Below are positions 41,687 through 55,400 of a DNA stretch of 64,000 bases, in pieces; within the stretch, counting starts at the first letter, position 1; each line of letters begins with the position of its first letter. The notes under the pieces are model-generated. The model was not told where the DNA came from. It was given only the letters and a program-made list of their open reading frames with translations, and did no database searches. The position numbers and the translations under genes are program-made. This DNA comes from Mycolicibacterium sp. 018/SC-01/001. Lineage in GTDB: Bacteria; Actinomycetota; Actinomycetes; Mycobacteriales; Mycobacteriaceae. The DNA lies in NCBI RefSeq assembly GCF_007096635.1, contig NZ_VKAA01000020.1, forward strand, positions 51,765 through 115,764. The letters run 5' to 3'.

Positions 41687-43455
41687 CGATCAGCACCTCG
41701 ACGACACCGCCGGTGCTGCCCGTCGCTTCGATGCGGCGGACCTGGCACTGGCTCACCGGCGAAGCACGCAGGCGCAGGGCCGCCACTGCCGCGGCGCTCG
41801 TGGTCGGACTGGCCGCCGCCGCGGCATCGACCGTGCCGATCTACCTGCTGGGCTCACTGATCGATCGCATCGACGACGGACGCTCTGCTGGGCTCGTCGG
41901 GCTCGCGGTCGTGATCGGCGTGAGCGCGGTGATCGGCGGGCTCGGCACAGGCTTGTCGACGTACCTCATCGCGCGGCTGGGCGAGTCCGCGGTCGCAGAC
42001 CTGCGCGAAGACGTCCTGCGCCACGCCTTGGATCTGCCCGCGACGACGATCGAGGAGAGCGGCCGCGGGGATCTGCTGTCGCGGGTCGGCGCCGATGTGG
42101 CAGCAGTCGCCAAAGCCGTCTCGCAGGTGCTGCCCGACATGCTCAACGCGTTCTTTCTCGGCATCGTCACCGTGGTCGGGATGGCGGGCATCGATTGGCG
42201 GCTCGGATTGGCCGGGGCACTGTGCATTCCGGCCTACATCGCCGGGCTGCTGTGGTACCTGCCCCGTTCGGCGCCGCTGTACGCGCAGCAGCGCATCGCG
42301 CTGGCCGAACGCGCCCAGGCCACTGTCGAATCCATTCAAGGCGCACGCACCATCGACGCGTATGAGATCCACGCCGAGCACCTGCGCGGCATCGAGAACG
42401 CCTCAGCGCGAGCCCGGGACTGCGAGATCACGGTCTTCGGTCTGTTCACCCGGTTCGTCGGTCGGGTCAACCGGGCTGAATTCATCGGCCTCGCGGCCAC
42501 TCTGGTCGTCGGTTTCCTGCTGGTCCGCAGCGGCGCCGTGACGGTCGGACAGACCACCGCTGCGGCGCTGATGTTCCACCGCCTGTTCAACCCGATCGGG
42601 ATGATGATGTACAACTTCGACGAGATCCAGGCGGGCGCTGCGTGTCTGGCCCGTCTCGTCGGCGTCCTTGATCTGCGGCCCACCGCCACCGACGCACCGC
42701 AGCCACCGACTGCCGAGCCCACCTCGGCCGACGTCGAGGTCCGCGACGTGTCCTTCCGGTACGGGTCCGGTCCGCTGGTCTTGCAGGACGTGTCGCTCTC
42801 GATCCCGGCCGGGACCCGATGTGCACTGGTAGGCACCACCGGTGCCGGCAAGAGCACGCTGGCCGCGGTGATCGCCGGGTTGTTCCTGCCCGACCGAGGA
42901 CAGACCCTCATCGGCGGCGTGTCCGTGCCCGACATCGCCGACGACCAACTCCGCCACTGGGTGGCCACCGTCACCCAGGAAGTCCACGTGTTCTCGGGCA
43001 CCGTCGAAGACGATCTGCATCTGGCCGACCCCCGGGCGTCCCGCCAGCAGGTGCTCGGCGCCCTCGACCGGGTGGGCGCCCGGGACTGGGTCGAGCGCCT
43101 GGACGACGGATTGGACACCCTCGTCGGAGAACACGGTGTCGAGTTGACCGCAGCGCAAGCCCAGCATCTGGCGCTGGCGCGGCTCGTGCTCGCCGACCCT
43201 CGTGTCGTCGTGCTCGACGAAGCCACCGCCGAAGCGGGTAGCGCCGCCGCCGGTGAGCTCGATGCGGCAGCCCTGGCCGCCACCGAGGGCCGCACCACAC
43301 TCGTTGTCGCGCACCGTCTTTCTCAGGCTGCCACCGCCGACCAGATCCTCGTGATGGACGGCGGACGCATCGTCGAGCGCGGCACCCACGACGAACTGCT
43401 CGACCGCGCCGGCCGCTACGCGCGGCTCTGGCGCGCCTGGCGCGCCCACAGCTGA
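41683..43455 (+). CDS. exiT: ExiT-type ABC exporter, second half (intact ATP site, degenerate signature)
   Basis: The 590-aa product has a six-helix exporter domain (~35-320) and an NBD with intact Walker A G-T-T-G-A-G-K-S-T-L (~383), Walker B V-V-V-L-D-E-A-T-A (~508) and H-switch V-V-A-H-R-L-S. Its signature is L-T-A-A-Q-A-Q-H-L instead of LSGGQ. It mirrors the defects of the first half, so the pair makes one working and one dead ATP site. It follows the first half by a 4-base overlap and precedes the NRPS by 35 bases. The two halves together equal the size of a single two-part ExiT exporter. Confidence 0.88.
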   Translation: MTISTSTTPPVLPVASMRRTWHWLTGEARRRRAATAAALVVGLAAAAASTVPIYLLGSLIDRIDDGRSAGLVGLAVVIGVSAVIGGLGTGLSTYLIARLGESAVADLREDVLRHALDLPATTIEESGRGDLLSRVGADVAAVAKAVSQVLPDMLNAFFLGIVTVVGMAGIDWRLGLAGALCIPAYIAGLLWYLPRSAPLYAQQRIALAERAQATVESIQGARTIDAYEIHAEHLRGIENASARARDCEITVFGLFTRFVGRVNRAEFIGLAATLVVGFLLVRSGAVTVGQTTAAALMFHRLFNPIGMMMYNFDEIQAGAACLARLVGVLDLRPTATDAPQPPTAEPTSADVEVRDVSFRYGSGPLVLQDVSLSIPAGTRCALVGTTGAGKSTLAAVIAGLFLPDRGQTLIGGVSVPDIADDQLRHWVATVTQEVHVFSGTVEDDLHLADPRASRQQVLGALDRVGARDWVERLDDGLDTLVGEHGVELTAAQAQHLALARLVLADPRVVVLDEATAEAGSAAAGELDAAALAATEGRTTLVVAHRLSQAATADQILVMDGGRIVERGTHDELLDRAGRYARLWRAWRAHS

Positions 43456-43490
43456 ACCACCGCACCGTTATTGGAGAAGAGGTTTCCCTC

Positions 43491-46400
43491 GTGACCGCCG
43501 AGTCGCTGGATGTCGTCGATCTGCTCGACCAGTGGAACAACCACTCGACGCCGGATCGGCGCACGAGCGTGCCCGCGCTGCTGGCCGCGCAGTGGGGGCA
43601 GACTCCCGACGCCGTGGCGGTCGTCGACGGTGTCCGGCGCCTGACCTACTGTGAGCTCCAGACGCGCACCGCGCAGCTGGCCACCACGCTGCTGGCCCGC
43701 GGACTCGGCGCCGAAGATGTTGTCGCGGTCGGTGTTCCGCGATCCGCCGAGATGGTGGTCTGCGTGCTGGCCGCCATGGTGGCCGGTACCGCGTTCGTTC
43801 CCGTCGACCCCACGTGGCCGGCACACCGCCGCCGCCAGGTGCTCGCCGACGCCGGCGCGCGATGCGCGGTTGTCACCTCCACCGATGACAGCGAGTGGGA
43901 CGTCGACACCGTCGCGGTCGATCTCGATGACTGGGAGCTGGGGACCGACCCCACCACCGTGGCCGAGGTGCCCATCCTGCCTGGCGCACTCGCCTACGTG
44001 ATCTTCACGTCGGGATCGACCGGGACACCCAAGGGGGCGATGATCCGCCACGAGGCGATCGCCGAGCGCCTGCTCTGGCAGCGTGACCACGTGCTCGGCT
44101 TCGGCCCTGACGACGCGTCACTGTTCAAAGCCCCGCTGTCCTTTGACATCTCGGTCAACGAAATCCTGCTGCCGCTGATCAGTGGTGGCCGTGTCGTGAT
44201 CGCCGCCCCGGACGCCGAGAGGGATCCGGAGTACCTGCTCGGGCTGATCGCCGCCGAGCGGGTCACGTTCGTCTACCTGGTGTCCTCGATGCTGGACACG
44301 CTGCTCGAACTCGACCGGATCGCCATCGCCGACGGCGCGACCAGCGCACTGGTGTCCCTGCGGCACGTGTGGTGCGGCGGCGAAGTTCTCACGCCCGGTT
44401 TGTTCGCCCGGTTCCGGCGCCAACTCGACACCACGCTGTACCACGGATACGGTCCTGCCGAAGCCACCATCGGTGTCTCGCACGTGATCTACCGCGACAC
44501 TGCCGAGCGGATCGCGACATCGATCGGGCGGCCCAATCCCCACACCCAGCTCTACGTGCTCGACGATGCGTTGCGGCCGGTGCCACCCGGCGTCGGTGGT
44601 GAGCTCTACGCCGCCGGGTTCCTGCTGGGCCGCGGTTACGTCAACGCTCCGGCGCTGACCGCATCCCGCTTCGTGGCAAATCCTTTTGATGCCACCGGGA
44701 CACGCATGTACCGCACCGGCGACCTCGCGCGGTGGACCGATGACGGCACGCTCGAATTCCTCGGCCGCGCCGACAACCAGGTCAAGATCCGCGGTCGCCG
44801 CATCGAACTCGAGGAGATCGAGGCCCACCTCGCCGACCATCCCGCGGTGCGACGAGCCGTCGTGACCGTGCACCGGCAAGGCGGGGCCGACCGGCTCGTC
44901 GGCTATCTGCTCGCCGCAGCCGGCGTCATCAACGATTCGACGCTTCATGACGACATTCGGCGGTGGGCGCAGTCCCGGCTTCCCGAGTACATGGTGCCCA
45001 CCGATGTCGTCGCCCTCGATTCGATTCCCCTGACTGCCAACGGTAAAACTGATCGTGCGGCGCTGCCGGCACCGCCGGTACCCCAGGGCGATCGTCAGGG
45101 GCGGGCTCCGCGCAACGCGCGGGAAGAGGTGCTGTGCCGGGCGTTCGCCGAGGCCCTCGAACTCGACGAGACCGGTGTCAGCGTCGATGACGACTTCTTC
45201 GGCCTCGGCGGGGACAGCATCGTCGCGATCCGCGTCGTCGGCCGGGTGCGGGCGCTCGGATTCTCCTTGCGGCCCCGTGACATGTTCGCCCACCGCACGG
45301 TCGCCGCACTCGCACCGCTTCTCGTCGACGCGGCGCCGGTGCCCGCGGATCTCGAGCCGATCGACGTGACCGGGCCGGTGCCCGCGACACCGATCCTGCG
45401 GTGGCTCGACGACGTTGCTGTGACCGGCGGTGGGTCGGCGATGCGCGGCTTCTACCAGGGCATGTCGCTGCTCACACCGCCCGATCTGGACGAATCCGCG
45501 GTGCGGCGGCTCGTCGACGCGGTGGTGGCTCGACACCCGGTGCTGTGGGCTTCGACACCGGGACCGGCTGCGGACCTGGAGATCCCGAGCGGGCCGCCCC
45601 ACACTCCGCTTCTCACCGGTGCACTGGCCGATGGCGTCCCGGCGATGCGCGACCGCCTGGTCGACTGCCTCGACCCTGCCGCCGGCATCATGGTGGCCGT
45701 CGGCTGGCTGACCGGCGATGCTGCTCAGGGGCGGCTCGTCGTCATCGCCCACCACGTCGTCGTCGACGGCATCTCACTGCGCATCCTGGCCGAGGATTTC
45801 GCCTCCGGCTACGGCTTGCTGTCGGCCGGCGCCGACCTCGCCCTCCCGCCGGCCCGCACGTCGTTCCGATCGTGGGCGACACACCTTGCCGACGCCGCCC
45901 GGCAGGGGGTGTTCGACGACGATCGCCCGTACTGGCGCGATGCTGCCAACGGCGAGGCGCATTGGGGTTCAGCACCTCTGGACCCGTTGCGCGACACCGT
46001 GGCGACCGAGTCGAGCCTCACGGTCGCCCTGTCCCCCACGGCCACCCGTGCGGCGCTCTCCGCGGTGCCCGAACGCATCCACGGCCACGTCAACGACGCG
46101 CTGGTGGCCGCGCTGTACCTCGCGCTGCGCGCCTGGCTCGCAGACCGCGGTACCGCCGACTTCGACGCGCTGACCATCGAGATGGAGGGCCACGGCCGCG
46201 AGACGGTCCGAATCGGCGACGGTGACCTTTCCACCAGCGTCGACCTGTCCGACACCGTCGGCTGGTTCACCACGCTCTACCCGGTGCTGCTGCGCGACAA
46301 CGGCACTGACTGGCGCAGCGCGCTGGCCGGCGGCCCCGCCCTCGGTGCGGTCGTGCGCTCGGTCAAGGACCAACTGCGCGCGGTCCCGTCGCACGGCATG

Positions 46401-49400
46401 AGCTACGGCGTGCTGCGCCACCTCCGAGACGCCGCCGAGCTGGCCACCGCCCCCGCGGTGCTGTTCAACTACCTCGGCCGCTTCGACGCCTCAGCCAGGC
46501 CGTGGGCGTTCGACGAACACGGGGTGCTGGAGGGCCGCGACCCTTCGATGCCGCTACCGCGGCTACTCGAGATCAACGCCGAGGCCGCCGACACCGGGAA
46601 CGGCCCGGTGCTGCGCGCCACCTTCAGCTGGCCGGGCCGCCTCCTCGACGCGGCCGAGGTCCAGACTCTGGCTGATCGGTGGCTCCGGCTGCTGGAGATG
46701 ACCGCCGACAGCGATGACGTCCGTGGCCACAGTTCATCCGATTTCGGCCAGGTCATGCTCAGTGACAGCGACGTCGTCGAGATCGAGCAGCGTTATCCCG
46801 GCGTACTCGAGGTGCTCCCGCTGACGCCCGTCCAGCAGGGCATCTACTTCCATTCGGCGTTCTGCCGCCACGCCGACCCGTACATCGTGCAACAGATCGT
46901 CGACATCCACGGGCCGGTGGATGTCGAACGCTTCCAACGGGCCACCGACATCGTCACGGCGCGTCACCTCGCGCTGTCCGCTGCGTTCGTCACGCTGGCC
47001 GACGGCACCCCCGTCGCCGTGCACGGCACCACGCCCGCACCGGATTTCCGCGTCGTGGCGGCGTCCGATGCGGATGCCGACGCGGTGATCGAACGCTGCG
47101 CCGCCGAGGACAGGCGCCGCGGCTTCGACGTGACCCGCCCTCCGTTGAGCAGGTACACGCTGGTGCGCCGCGACGGAGATCGGACCACGATGGTGCAGAC
47201 GGTGCACCATATGGTGGCCGACGGCTGGTCGGTGCCCGTGGTGCTGCGCGATCTTCTCATCGCCTACCACGATGGCGAGTTCGAGACGCCCGCAGTGTCT
47301 TTCGGCGACTTCGTGTCGTGGCTTTCCGAGCGCGACACCGTCGCCGATCGCGCCGCGTGGGAGCCCGTGCTCACCGGGATCGACGGGCCGACCCGGCTTG
47401 CCGCGGCCGACGGCACCGTGGCCGACGCCGCCCCGGGATTCGGCCGGCGCGACCGATCGCTGGGCGATCGCCAGTCGGCCGCAGCGGCTGCCGCTGCCGC
47501 GGGTGTCACCGTCAGCACGCTGCTGCACACCGCGTGGGCGCTGACCGTCGGGCGGTTGACCGGGCGCACCGATGTGACATTCGGCTCGGTGGTCTCGGGC
47601 CGCGACGCAGATGTGCCCGGGATCGACCAGATGGTCGGGCTTCTGGTCAACACCGTCCCCGTGCGCGTGCCCTGGGCACCCGATGAGCCGGTGCGTAGCG
47701 TCGCCGCCGCACTCGGCCGCCGCGAGGCGGGGCTGCTCGGTCACCACCACCTGCCCCTGCCCGAGGCGCACCGCATCGCCGGCTTCGACGAACTGTTCGA
47801 CTCCCTGGTGGTCATCGAGAACCTCGGCGCCGCAGACATTTCCGTCGGTGACCTCCGGATGGGCGATGTCGACGTCGTGGAGGCGCCGCACTACGCGCTG
47901 ACCCTGATGATCACCGTCCGCGACGAGCTCTCGCTGACGATCACGAACGCGCGAAGCCAGATCTCCGATGCCTTCGCCGACACCGCGGCCGGCGTGTTCG
48001 CCGATGTGCTCGCGTCTGTGGTGGCTGACCCCGACGTGCCCTGCGCGCGCATCACGATCGCCCGTCCCGCCGAGCCCGCGCCCGGACTCGAGGCCGGCAC
48101 CCTGACCGACATCCTCGAGGCCGCCGTCCGCAGTCATCACTCCGACGTCGCGCTGCAGACCGCCGACGAGACGGTGACGTTCGGCGCCCTGCGCGAGCGC
48201 GCCGGCGCCGTTGCCGCCCACCTGCTCGGAGCGGGTGTCGGTCGCGGTGACGTGGTGGCGCTGGGCATGGCGCGGTCGGTCGATCTCGTTGCCGGCCTGT
48301 GGGCGATCACCCTCACCGGCGCGGCCTACCTGCCCGTGGACCCCGGATATCCCGCGGCGCGCGTGGCGTTCATGCTGGGCCACGCCCGGCCTCGCGTCGC
48401 GCTCGTCGACGACGCCGGCCGCGACATCGTCACCCCTGCGCTGCCCGAACAGACCGCACTGATCGAGGTCGGCAGTGTCGGCGCAGCTGAACAGGACCTC
48501 ACCCCCGCACGCGTCAGCTCAAACGATGCGGTGTCCGTGCTGTACACGTCGGGGTCGACCGGCGAACCCAAGGCTGTGGTCGGTACCCATGGGGCGCTGG
48601 CCAATCGGCTGCGGTGGGCGATGGCCGAATGGCCGGCGCAGCGCCGGCTGGCCAAGAGCTCGCTGTCGTTCATCGACGGCACCACCGAGTTGCTGGCGGG
48701 CCTGGCGGCCGGTGCGTGCACCGTGCTCGCCGACGATCGTGCCGCCCGCGACGGACGCGCGCTGGCGGCCCTGGTCGCACGCCACGACGTCGAGCAGATG
48801 CTCGCCGTGCCGTCCCTGGCCGCCGCGCTGGCCGACGAGTTCCGCGACGACGTGGCCGGGGTGCGACGGTGGATCGTCAGCGGTGAGCCACTGACCCCGG
48901 CGTACCTGGCCGCGCTGGGTGACACCGGTGCGATCGTCGTGAACTCCTATGGATCGTCGGAGGTGACCGGTGACGTGCTCGCCGGCGAGCAGCGCCACGC
49001 CACCGTCACCCTCGGTGCCACGGTTCCGGGCGCGCACGTCCGCATCCTCGACCGGCACCTGGGTGACCTCCCTGTTGGACCGATCGGTGAGATCTACATC
49101 AGCGGTGTGCAATTGGCCCGCGGATACCTGCACGGGCCGGCGCAGACCGCGAGCCGGTTCGTCGCCGCCCCGGGCGGCGGTCGGATGTACCGCACCGGCG
49201 ACCTCGGCGCCTGGCAGCCCGACGGCACCGTCGTGTTCGCCGGCCGCTCCGACGACCAGCTGACGGTCAACGGTCACCGCGTCGAACCCGGCGAGATCGA
49301 GACCGCGCTGCTCCGCCATTCCGGTGTGATCGACGCCGCGGTGGTCGGCATCGACGCCACCCTGGCGGCCGTGGTCGTGATTGCTGAGCAGGGCCCGAGT

Positions 49401-52400
49401 ACCGACGACCTACGGGCGGCGCTGAGCCGCGAGCTGCCCACCTACCTGGTTCCGGCGACGATCACCGCCGTACCGTCGATCCCGTTGCTGCCCAACGGAA
49501 AACGTGACCACTCGGCGATTCGGACCGCGGCTCAGCCGCAGCAGGCCACGGGCAATGTCCCTGCCGATCACCGGCAGCGTGTGATCGCCGAGACCATGGC
49601 CGCCGTACTCGGCGCCGAACCGGAACTCATCGCAGCCGACACGGACTTCTTCGCCGAAGGCGGTGACAGCATCGGGGCGATCCGGCTGACGAGCAGACTG
49701 GCCCGCCAGGGTGTCTCCGTCACCGCCGAGGACGTGTTCCGCGGTCGCACGGCGATCGGGATCGCCGCACTGGAAGCAGACGGGACCGCGGTACGAGAGG
49801 ATTCCGTGCCGCGATTCGGGACGGTCCGGCTCTCTCAGGCGACGCTGCAGCGGCTCACCGCGGCGGAGTCGCTCGACGACATCTGGGGCCTCTCACCCCT
49901 GCAGCAGGGTGTCTATTACCAGTGCACGCTCGGTGACGCCCCCACGACCACCTACATCGCGCAGAACGTGTTCACCGTCGACCGCCGCATCGACGTCGCG
50001 GCGCTGCAGGCGGCGTTCACCGCCTTGCTGGCGCGCCACCCTCAGCTGCGTGCCGGGTTCCGCGGTGTCGAGCATGCCGAAGCCCACCCGGCTCCCGACG
50101 CCAGCGCGGTCATCCAGGTCGTGCTCACCGCCCCGCCGGCGTCGGTCAGCGTGGTGGATCTCGCGGACCGCCCGGCGCACGAGGCCGCCGCTGCGCTGCA
50201 CTCCGTCGTCGACGACGACCGCACCACACCCTTCGACCTCGGTGCGCCGCCGCTGCTGCGGCTCACCGTGGTACGACTGCCCGGCGGCCAGGACCGCATG
50301 CTGCTCACCTACCACTTCCTGCTGTTCGACGGGTGGTCCCGTGAACTGGTACTGCGAGAGCTGTTCGCCCTCTACGAGTCTCATGGCCACCACGGTGCCG
50401 TCACGCCGCGGCCCGGTGTCGTCACCGACTACCTGCGCTGGCTCGACCGCACCGGCGAGACCGACGCGCTCGCCGCCTGGACGAACCTCCTCGCCGGACT
50501 CGACGAGCCGACCTCGGCAAGCGGACACCGCCCCACCGACGCACCCGTCGACACCGAACCCGGCCGTATCGTCGTCACGGTCGACGAACCCGTCACCGCG
50601 AAACTCGTCGACACGGCCGCAGCGCTCGGGGTCACGCTCAACGCTGTCGTCACCACCGCCGTGGCCGTCACGACCGGGCTGTATGCAGGCACCACCGACA
50701 CCGTGGTCGGCACCACCGTGGCGGGACGCCCGGGTGAGCTCGCCGGGATCGACGAGACGATCGGGTTGTTCCTCAACACGGTGCCGGTCCGCGTCGCGTT
50801 GGCGCCGGCGAGGACGCTGGCCGACGTGGTCGCCGCGATCGCCGAGCAGCGGCTGACCATGATGGCCCACGACCACCTCGGACTCGGGCAGATCCAGCGA
50901 GCCGCCGGGCAATCCGGTGCGGCGCTGTTCGATTCGCTCGTGGTGCTGCAGAACTTCCTCGCCGACGGCACGTTCACCGATCTGGAGGCCGCGCACGGCA
51001 TCGTCGGTGTCGACTACCACGACACCACCCATTTCCCGCTGACCTGGGTGCTGACGCCGGGCCGTCGCCTGACCGTGAAACTCGAGCACCGCGTGGTCGG
51101 CGACGAACGCGCGACGCAGATGATGGACTGTCTGCTGGCCGTGCTGCAGACGCTCGCGGACGCTCCGGCCACGATGCTCGCCGCGGTGCCGGTTCCGGCC
51201 CCGCCGCAACGCCACGCCGAGCCGCGGACCGTCGAGCCGGTCACCATCGCCGAACTGCTGACGCAGCAGGTGCACCGGCGCCCCGACGACGTGGCGCTCG
51301 TATTCGGCGACGTCGAGCTGACCTACCGCGCGTTCGACGAGAGGATCAACCAGCTGGCCCGCGTACTGCGCCGCCGCGGCGCACTGCCGGAAACCTTTGT
51401 CGCGCTGGCACTTCCGCGCTCCATCGACATGGTGGTCGCACTGTTCGCCGTGCTGCGCGCCGGTGCGGCGTATCTGCCGCTGGAACTCGATCTGCCGCAG
51501 GGCAGGCTGCGGACCATCATCGCCGACGCCCGCCCCACCGTGCTGCTCACCACCTCGTCCCAGCATGAGCTGGCCGACTGCGGCGCCGGCCACGGCGCAG
51601 ACGTCATCGTGCTCGACGACGCGGCCACCCGCGCGGACATCGCCGCCACGCCGGCGGAGCCGCTGACCACCGCCGAGCTCGGCGACTTCGCCGAAGGTGC
51701 GCAGCGCCTGCAGCATCCGGCCTACCTGATCTACACGTCGGGGTCCACCGGCACGCCCAAGGGCGTCATCACTGGCCACGGCGGGTTGACGAACATGTAC
51801 TTCAACCACCGTGAGGCGATCTTCGCCCCGACCGTGCGCCGGGCGGGCCGGAGCAGGCTCGACGTCGCCCACACCGTCTCGTTCTCCTTCGACATGTCCT
51901 GGGAGGAGCTGTTCTGGCTCGTCGACGGACACCGTGTGCACATCTGCGACGAGGACCTGCGCCGCGACGCGCCCGCACTCGTCGACTACTGCCGCGAGCA
52001 CGCGATCGACGTCATCAACGTCACGCCCACCTACGCCCACCACCTCATCGATGCCGGGCTGCTCGGCACACATCCCCCGGCGCTCGTACTGCTGGGCGGC
52101 GAGGCAGTCAGCGAGCACGTCTGGTCGGTGCTGCGGGAGCATCCGACGACCGCGGGCTACAACCTCTACGGTCCGACCGAATACACGATCAACACCCTCG
52201 GCGGCGGCACCGACGACAGCACGACCCCGACGGTGGGCACGCCGATCTGGAACACCCGGGCCTACGTCCTGGACCAGGCGATGCGGCCGGTACCCGACGG
52301 CGCCGTCGGTGAGCTCTACATCGCGGGAACCGGATTGGCGCGCGGCTACCACCGGCGCGCCGCGCTGACCGCCGCCACGATGCCGGCCGACCCGTTCGTG

Positions 52401-55400
52401 CCCGGTGGACGGATGTACCGCACAGGCGACCTCGTGCGACGCCGCCCCGACAGTGGACTGCTCGACTACCTGGGCCGCGCCGATGACCAGGTGAAGATCC
52501 GTGGCTACCGGATCGAGCCGGGTGAGATCGAGGCGGCCCTGGCCGCACTACCGGACGTCACGCGGTGCGCGGTCGTGGTCCGCACCCGGGCCGGTGACCC
52601 GCCCGTCAAAACCCTGGCAGCGTATGTGATCCCGGTCGACCGGTCGATCGCCGCGACGGAGCTGGCAGAACGGTTGCACGCACGACTCTCGTCGACACTG
52701 CCCGCGTACACGGTGCCGACCCGCTACGGTGTGGTCGACGCGCTGCCGCTCACGGTCAACGGCAAATTGGACGTGTCGGCCCTGCCGGAGCCCGTTGCTC
52801 CGACGCGGCAGCAGAGCCGGGGTCCCCGTAGCGAGCGGGAGGCGCAGCTGCTGGAGATCGTCTCGGCTGTCCTGGATCTCGATGGGGTAGGACCGGACGA
52901 CGACTTCTTCGCTCTCGGCGGAGACAGCATCTCGTCGATCGCGCTGTGCGGCCGGGCCCGCTCGGCAGGACTGCAGATCACCCCGCGAGACGTGTTCCGG
53001 CGCCGCACCGTCGCCGCGCTCGCCGCGCAAGCCGAGGCCGCACCGACGTCGGCCGACCCCCTCGGCGGACTCGACGTCGCCGCCACGGGCGATGTCGCAC
53101 AGACCCCGATGCTCGCCGAAACCGCTGCAGCGCAGACACCGTTGACGAACTTCTACCAGTCGATGGTGCTCAGCACACCCGCCGCCCTGACCGCCACGGG
53201 TCTGCGCGACATGCTGGCCGCACTGCTCGATGTGCACGGCATGCTGCGCGCGCACCTGCGCGACAGTACAGACGGCTGGCAGCTCACGGTTCCCGAGCGG
53301 GGGCCCGACCCGGCGGCGATACTCACCATGGCCACCGCCGAACTCGACGAGACCACGATCGCCGCGGCGACCGCCGAGGCCGCGTCCCGGCTGTCCCCCG
53401 CTGACGGCGTGATGGTGCAGGCGCTCTGGTGGGACGCGCCGCACGGACCGGGCCAACTCCTTCTCGTGATCCACCACCTCGTCATCGACGGTGTCTCGTG
53501 GCGCATCCTGGCCGACGACCTGCGTCGAGCCTGGACACAGGTGGAAGCCGGCACGGCGCCCCGCCTCGAGGCGGAACCGACGTCGTTCCGCACCTGGTCC
53601 GAAGCGCTGAGCACCCGCGCTCGTTTCGGGGACCAGACCCCGTACTGGGCGGATGTGCTGGCGACGCCGGACCCCGATCTCGGCCCACGCCCCCTCGATC
53701 CGTCAGTCGATCTGGCGGACACCGTTGCAATGCACACCTTCTCGCTGTCCCCCGACGTCAGCGCCGCGGTGTTGTCGTCCGTTCCGGCGGCATTCCACGG
53801 CAGATCCGACGACGCTCTGCTCGCGACGCTGGCGATGGCGCTCCATCACTGGCGCAGCAGCCGCGACGGCGCAGCCGGTTCGGCGGCGGTCGTCAACGTC
53901 GAAGGCCACGGCCGCGAAGCCGACTCCGTCGATCTGCCGCTGGATCTGTCCCGCACCGTCGGCTGGTTCACCTCCATCTATCCGGTCCGCCTGGACCCGG
54001 GCGATCTGCCCTGGTCCGACGTGCTGGCTGCCGGGCAGCACCTGGCCGCCGCGGTCAAGACGGTCAAGGAACAACTGCGGACCGTGCCGGACCGCGGTAT
54101 CGGCTACGGCGTCCTCCGGCACCTAACCGTCGACCCGGATCTCGCCGCGCCGGCGCCGCAGATCCTGTTCAACTATCTGGGCCGCTTCGCCGGCGGCAGC
54201 GGACGGGACTGGGACCCCGTGCCGACCATCGGCGCGCTGCGAGAAGGCGTCGACCCCGCGAATCCCGCTGTGGCGCTGGAGATCACCGCGCTCGCGCAGG
54301 AGTCGAGCGACGGCCCGACCCTCGCCGTCACGCTCGCCTACCCCCGGCAGCTTCTCGACCCCGACGCCGTCGGCGAGCTGGCCGACCTCTGGCGCGCCGC
54401 GCTGGAGGCGGTCGCGCGCTGCACCTCGCTGACCGGCCGCACACCGTCGGACTTCCCGCTGGCACAGCTTAGCCAGGCCGATGTCGACACCCTGGAGCGC
54501 AGCGGTCGGGTGGAGGACGTCCTTCCGCTGCTCCCCCTGCAGCAGGGCATGTACTTCCACGCGATGTTCGGCGGGGGTACCGGTACCGCTGGCGACACGT
54601 CCCCGGACACCTATCGCATCCAGCAGGTCGCGACACTGTCGGGCCCCGTCGACCCGGATGCGCTGACGCGCGCGATCCGGTGCGTGGTGGACCGTCACCA
54701 GGCACTACGGGCCAGTTTCACCGAACTGGAGGACGGCCGCCTGGCACAGGTGATCTGGTCTGACGTCGATGTCGAGATCGCCACGGAGACTGGTGAGCTG
54801 GCCGAGGTGGACGACATCGCGCGCCGCGAACTCGCTCGCCCCTTCGATCTGTCACGGGCACCGCTGGTGCGGTACGTGCTGGTGTCCGTGGCCGAGGACG
54901 ATCATCGCCTGATCCAGACGATGCACCACATCATCGCCGACGGCTGGTCCTACCCGGTGATCTTCGGCGACATCGTGGCCGCGCACAACGCCATACTGGG
55001 GCGGGAGGCCGATCTCGACCCGGCGCCGGTGTTGCTACGCGACCACGTGGAGTCGATACTGGCCCGCGATCACGATGCGGCGATCACTGCCTGGCGCGCA
55101 GCGCTGGACGGCGCGACACCGACTCTGCTGCAGGGTGATCGAGGCGCAGCGACACCGGGTGAACACCACAGCACTACCCGCCGGTTCTCGGCCGAGCTGA
55201 CCTCCGCGCTGGCAGCAGTCAGCCGCGCCCGGGGGCTGACGATGTCGGCCATCGTGCACGGCGCCTGGGGAATCCTGCTGGGCCGACTGCTCGATCGCCG
55301 CGAGGTGGTGTTCGGATCCACGGTGTCGGGCCGCGGAGGCGACCTGGACGGCGTCGACACGGTCGTCGGCTTGCTCATCAACACGATCCCCGTCGCGATG

